From an uncultured Alistipes sp. (GTDB lineage: Bacteria > Bacteroidota > Bacteroidia > Bacteroidales > Rikenellaceae): DNA of 34,906 nucleotides. The position numbers and the translations under genes were made by a program. The DNA lies in NCBI GenBank assembly GCA_944322375.1, contig CALUOX010000021.1, forward strand, positions 1-34,906, in the 5' to 3' direction. Below, one piece after another: positions 32,949 to 34,906 of the stretch. Numbering within the stretch: position 1 is the stretch's first letter; every line of letters starts with the position of its first letter. Below the pieces are notes generated by a model that saw only the letters and a program-made list of their open reading frames with translations, made no database searches and had not been told where the DNA came from.

Positions 32949-33638
32949 TCACTCACCGAACTGCTGCTGCCAGGTCACGGTCAACGTCTTGCCCTTGTTG
33001 TCCGTAACGGTCAGCGTCAGGTTGTGCGTCCGACTCAGCGTGGGCTGCTTCTCGAAACGCAGATAGAATAATGGATAAATCAGCTTCAGACCATCCTCCC
33101 CGATCTCGGAGAGCAGCATCTCGACAGGGCTATATCCGAATTGGTGGTTCTTCCACCCTACGACATCGAAAATGTCCGGAACCGTTTTCCAGTCATACGC
33201 CTCCGTACAGCCGCTTCCAATATAGTCGGACGCCGACATTCCAACAAAACGGACAATGTCCGACAGGGACGCTCCCGCCTTGTGCCCTTCGTCGAAATCG
33301 CTGTCGCTCACGACATCCATCTTTACGAAGGTGTTGAATATCGCCTTGTTCGTAAAGGGGACGACGCGGCGTTTGAACGTATTGTCGTTGAAGACGTCAT
33401 AGTACTGCTGGCCGCTCTTTTGCTGGCCCGAAGACAAAGCATACACTACCTGATCATCCCCCGTCGGATGCATGATCTCGAACGAATCCGCGATCACATA
33501 GCTCTGGATGAAGCTGACACTGTAAAATCCGCCGTCATCCACTCCTTCTATGGTTGAATCCGAATTTTCCTGATCGTCCCCGCACCCGGCACAGACGAAC
33601 GGGATAGCCAATACAAACAGGTAGAGAATCTTTTTCAT
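32949..33638 (-). CDS. Hypothetical surface lipoprotein, paralogue B
   Basis: A 229-residue lipoprotein: MKKILYLFVLAIPFVCAGC with lipobox CAGC and cysteine at 19, followed by GDDQENSDS. The start at 33638 was chosen over an upstream ATG at 33677 because it gives a normal lipoprotein signal peptide. It shares SDSDFDEGHKAGASLSDIV and the C-terminal TLSRTHNLTLTVTDNKG tail with the next gene downstream. Only these conserved blocks and the N-terminal layout (an IDG/VDDGG-type start, then SFIQSYV or KYFIQLYL) can be aligned by eye. Function unknown; a location on the cell surface is inferred from the acidic residues after the cysteine. It lies between a polysaccharide flippase gene and paralogue A on the same strand. 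Confidence 0.8.
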   Translation of the reverse strand: MKKILYLFVLAIPFVCAGCGDDQENSDSTIEGVDDGGFYSVSFIQSYVIADSFEIMHPTGDDQVVYALSSGQQKSGQQYYDVFNDNTFKRRVVPFTNKAIFNTFVKMDVVSDSDFDEGHKAGASLSDIVRFVGMSASDYIGSGCTEAYDWKTVPDIFDVVGWKNHQFGYSPVEMLLSEIGEDGLKLIYPLFYLRFEKQPTLSRTHNLTLTVTDNKGKTLTVTWQQQFGE

Positions 33639-33771
33639 ATTTTTTAATATATAAGCAAGAAAGTTACACGACCACATTTGTATTTGAACCCGACGCCAAA
33701 CATCAGCGCACCCGGTTCAATTATTTCGACCGGAATATACCATTTATTTTATTTATTTGCAAGAGACAAGG

Positions 33772-34906
33772 CTAAATATTTGCAGTTTTTCCGACAATTT
33801 TACGAATAATTTCCAGGGTTTCCCGCAACGCCTCCAGCCGGAACAGCGCGGCAGCTGCGACAAAAACCACGACACCGGAGAGAATCTGCACCATCAGCCG
33901 CAACCCCAGATGCAACGAAGCGATGCAGGGCTGCACGCCCCACACCACCGCACCGTACATCAGCGCCGTAACGGCTGCGATAGGCAGCAGCGTCCGCACG
34001 AAGCGCCACAACGACAGCGTGCAATAGCGCGTCGTTGCCTCCACGTTGAGCACAAGCTCCATCGCGGCCATCGCCACCATTCCCCATACGATCGCCATCA
34101 CACTGTGGGCGATTGTCACTGCAAGTACGGCTGTCATGAAGATGCGCTTGATGATCTCCAGCCGCACAACGATCCGTCCGTCGCTCAGGGTCTTGAGGAC
34201 GTTGTAGGCGACCATGGCCAGCGGCGTAAAGAGTCCGACCAGACAGATCACCTCGAAATAGGGCACCGTCGGCATCCACCGCTCGCCCAGCAGCAGGGCA
34301 AAGAGATCGGGCGCAACGGCCGACAGTCCGGTCATCACGGGAAACATCAGAAAGGCGACGACCATCACCACCTGCCGATAGCTCTCGGCAAGTTTTTCGG
34401 GCCGGGACGCCAGCTTCGAAAAGGCCGGGAAGGTTACCCCCTGCACCGACTGCACGGTCGAGGTCACGGGCAGTTCCTCGAGTTTCTGCGCCTGATAGAA
34501 GTAGCCCAGCAGATCGGTTGAATAGATCTTTCCGATGAAGAGCTGCGCCACCTTGTTGTAGATGGCGGCAACGAGATCCGTGGACATCAGCCGCAGGCTG
34601 TAGGGAGCCATTTCACGCAGGGGTTTCGTCGAAGCCTGCACGACACGCCGCGGCCGCCAGTCGCTGAAGAACCACAACAGCGCCGAACGCACCGCAATCG
34701 AAGAGAGACGCTGTCCGACCAGACTCCAGACGCCACAGCCGGCCAGGGCCATCGTCACGGCAAGCGCCCCGCTTGCCAGCGAAGAAAAGAAGGTGATCTT
34801 CGAAAGGAGCGCAAAACGGAACTGCCGCGTAAAAAGCGTATTCTGGATGGCTCCCAGCGCGTTGACCGGAATCAACAGGAAAAGCACCGGCGCAATTTGC
34901 ACCAGG
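33772..34906 (-). CDS. Lipopolysaccharide/polysaccharide flippase (MOP superfamily), 3' part
   Basis: The 3' part of a Wzx-like integral membrane protein moving lipid-linked oligosaccharide across the inner membrane. The frame is open to the window edge and the first residues (IAPVLFLLIPVNALGAIQNTLFTRQFRF) correspond to an internal loop and helix of the family, so about the first 100 residues are missing. About ten hydrophobic segments are visible, with the family features YSLRLMSTDLVAAIYNKVAQLFIGKIYS, LGYFYQAQKLEELPV, VTFPAFSKLASRPEKLAESYRQVVMVVAFLMFPVM and LGERWMPTVPYFEVICLVGLFTPL. It most resembles the LPS/teichuronic-acid exporter branch (WzxC/TuaB-like). It probably belongs to a polysaccharide cluster lying beyond the right edge. 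Confidence 0.9.
   Translation of the reverse strand, partial: LVQIAPVLFLLIPVNALGAIQNTLFTRQFRFALLSKITFFSSLASGALAVTMALAGCGVWSLVGQRLSSIAVRSALLWFFSDWRPRRVVQASTKPLREMAPYSLRLMSTDLVAAIYNKVAQLFIGKIYSTDLLGYFYQAQKLEELPVTSTVQSVQGVTFPAFSKLASRPEKLAESYRQVVMVVAFLMFPVMTGLSAVAPDLFALLLGERWMPTVPYFEVICLVGLFTPLAMVAYNVLKTLSDGRIVVRLEIIKRIFMTAVLAVTIAHSVMAIVWGMVAMAAMELVLNVEATTRYCTLSLWRFVRTLLPIAAVTALMYGAVVWGVQPCIASLHLGLRLMVQILSGVVVFVAAAALFRLEALRETLEIIRKIVGKTANI

Noticed and set aside
1-34906. CRISPR array, tRNA or rRNA genes, prophage or integrative element
   Set aside because: No regularly spaced repeats, cloverleaf-like sequence, integrase, transposase or phage genes were seen on either strand.

Overview
The window looks like chromosome of a high-GC member of the order Bacteroidales, most like Alistipes (Rikenellaceae). 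The grounds are SusC/SusD pairs with an ECF sigma/FecR regulator, lipoproteins with acidic residues after the lipobox cysteine, several -7 elements of the Bacteroidetes type (TAnnTTTG), multi-repeat DUF349 and NamZ (DUF1343) proteins, and overall GC-rich, gut-type fermentation genes. The genus is an inference. The window carries no rRNA, tRNA, CRISPR array or intact insertion sequence that I can see.

Layout. 1-3749 (+): the 3' part of a RecQ helicase, a 3'-5' exonuclease, an RlmI-type 23S rRNA methyltransferase and a ProX/YbaK aminoacyl-tRNA deacylase; the last three overlap or abut and form a nucleic-acid maintenance and translation-quality cluster. 3786-4495 (-): a small AT-richer lipoprotein gene and a structured intergenic stretch. 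4496-6873 (-): FprA diiron flavoprotein and NamZ muramidase, 5 nt apart. 7514-8627 (-): prfB (release factor 2), which needs a +1 programmed frameshift at CTT-TGA-C. 8840-20533 (+): a polysaccharide-utilization-type locus with ECF sigma factor, FecR anti-sigma, SusC with an N-terminal STN signalling domain, SusD, a DUF1735/discoidin-like lipoprotein, an Ig-like plus helveticin-J-like propeller lipoprotein, then a GH27 alpha-galactosidase behind its own near-perfect promoter. 20994-26919 (-): DUF349 protein, pyrG and yidC in one transcription unit. 27123-27803 (+): an orphan OmpR-type response regulator. 28432-31866 (+): acetate kinase, phosphate butyryltransferase-like enzyme and butyrate kinase, a substrate-level-phosphorylation module. 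32044-33638 (-): two tandem paralogous surface-type lipoproteins of unknown function. 33772-34906 (-): the 3' part of a polysaccharide flippase.

How it fits together: the SUS locus probably senses its ligand at the outer membrane through SusC's STN domain, which talks to FecR and releases the sigma factor to raise susCD expression. SusCD and the two accessory lipoproteins would capture a galactose-capped glycan, and GH27 would remove terminal alpha-galactose. The ack-ptb-buk cluster would turn acyl-CoAs into acids and ATP at the other end of metabolism.

Most notable observations: the prfB frameshift cassette with an SD-like element at the E. coli spacing, in a phylum that seldom uses SD for initiation; a 9-G homopolymer inside the susC signal-peptide region (possible phase-variable tract); a helveticin-J-like protein inside a glycan-uptake operon; a tandem lipoprotein pair with an almost identical C-terminal tail; and several strong inverted or direct repeats in gene-free stretches. 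I did not find a clearly novel multi-gene defence or mobile system here.
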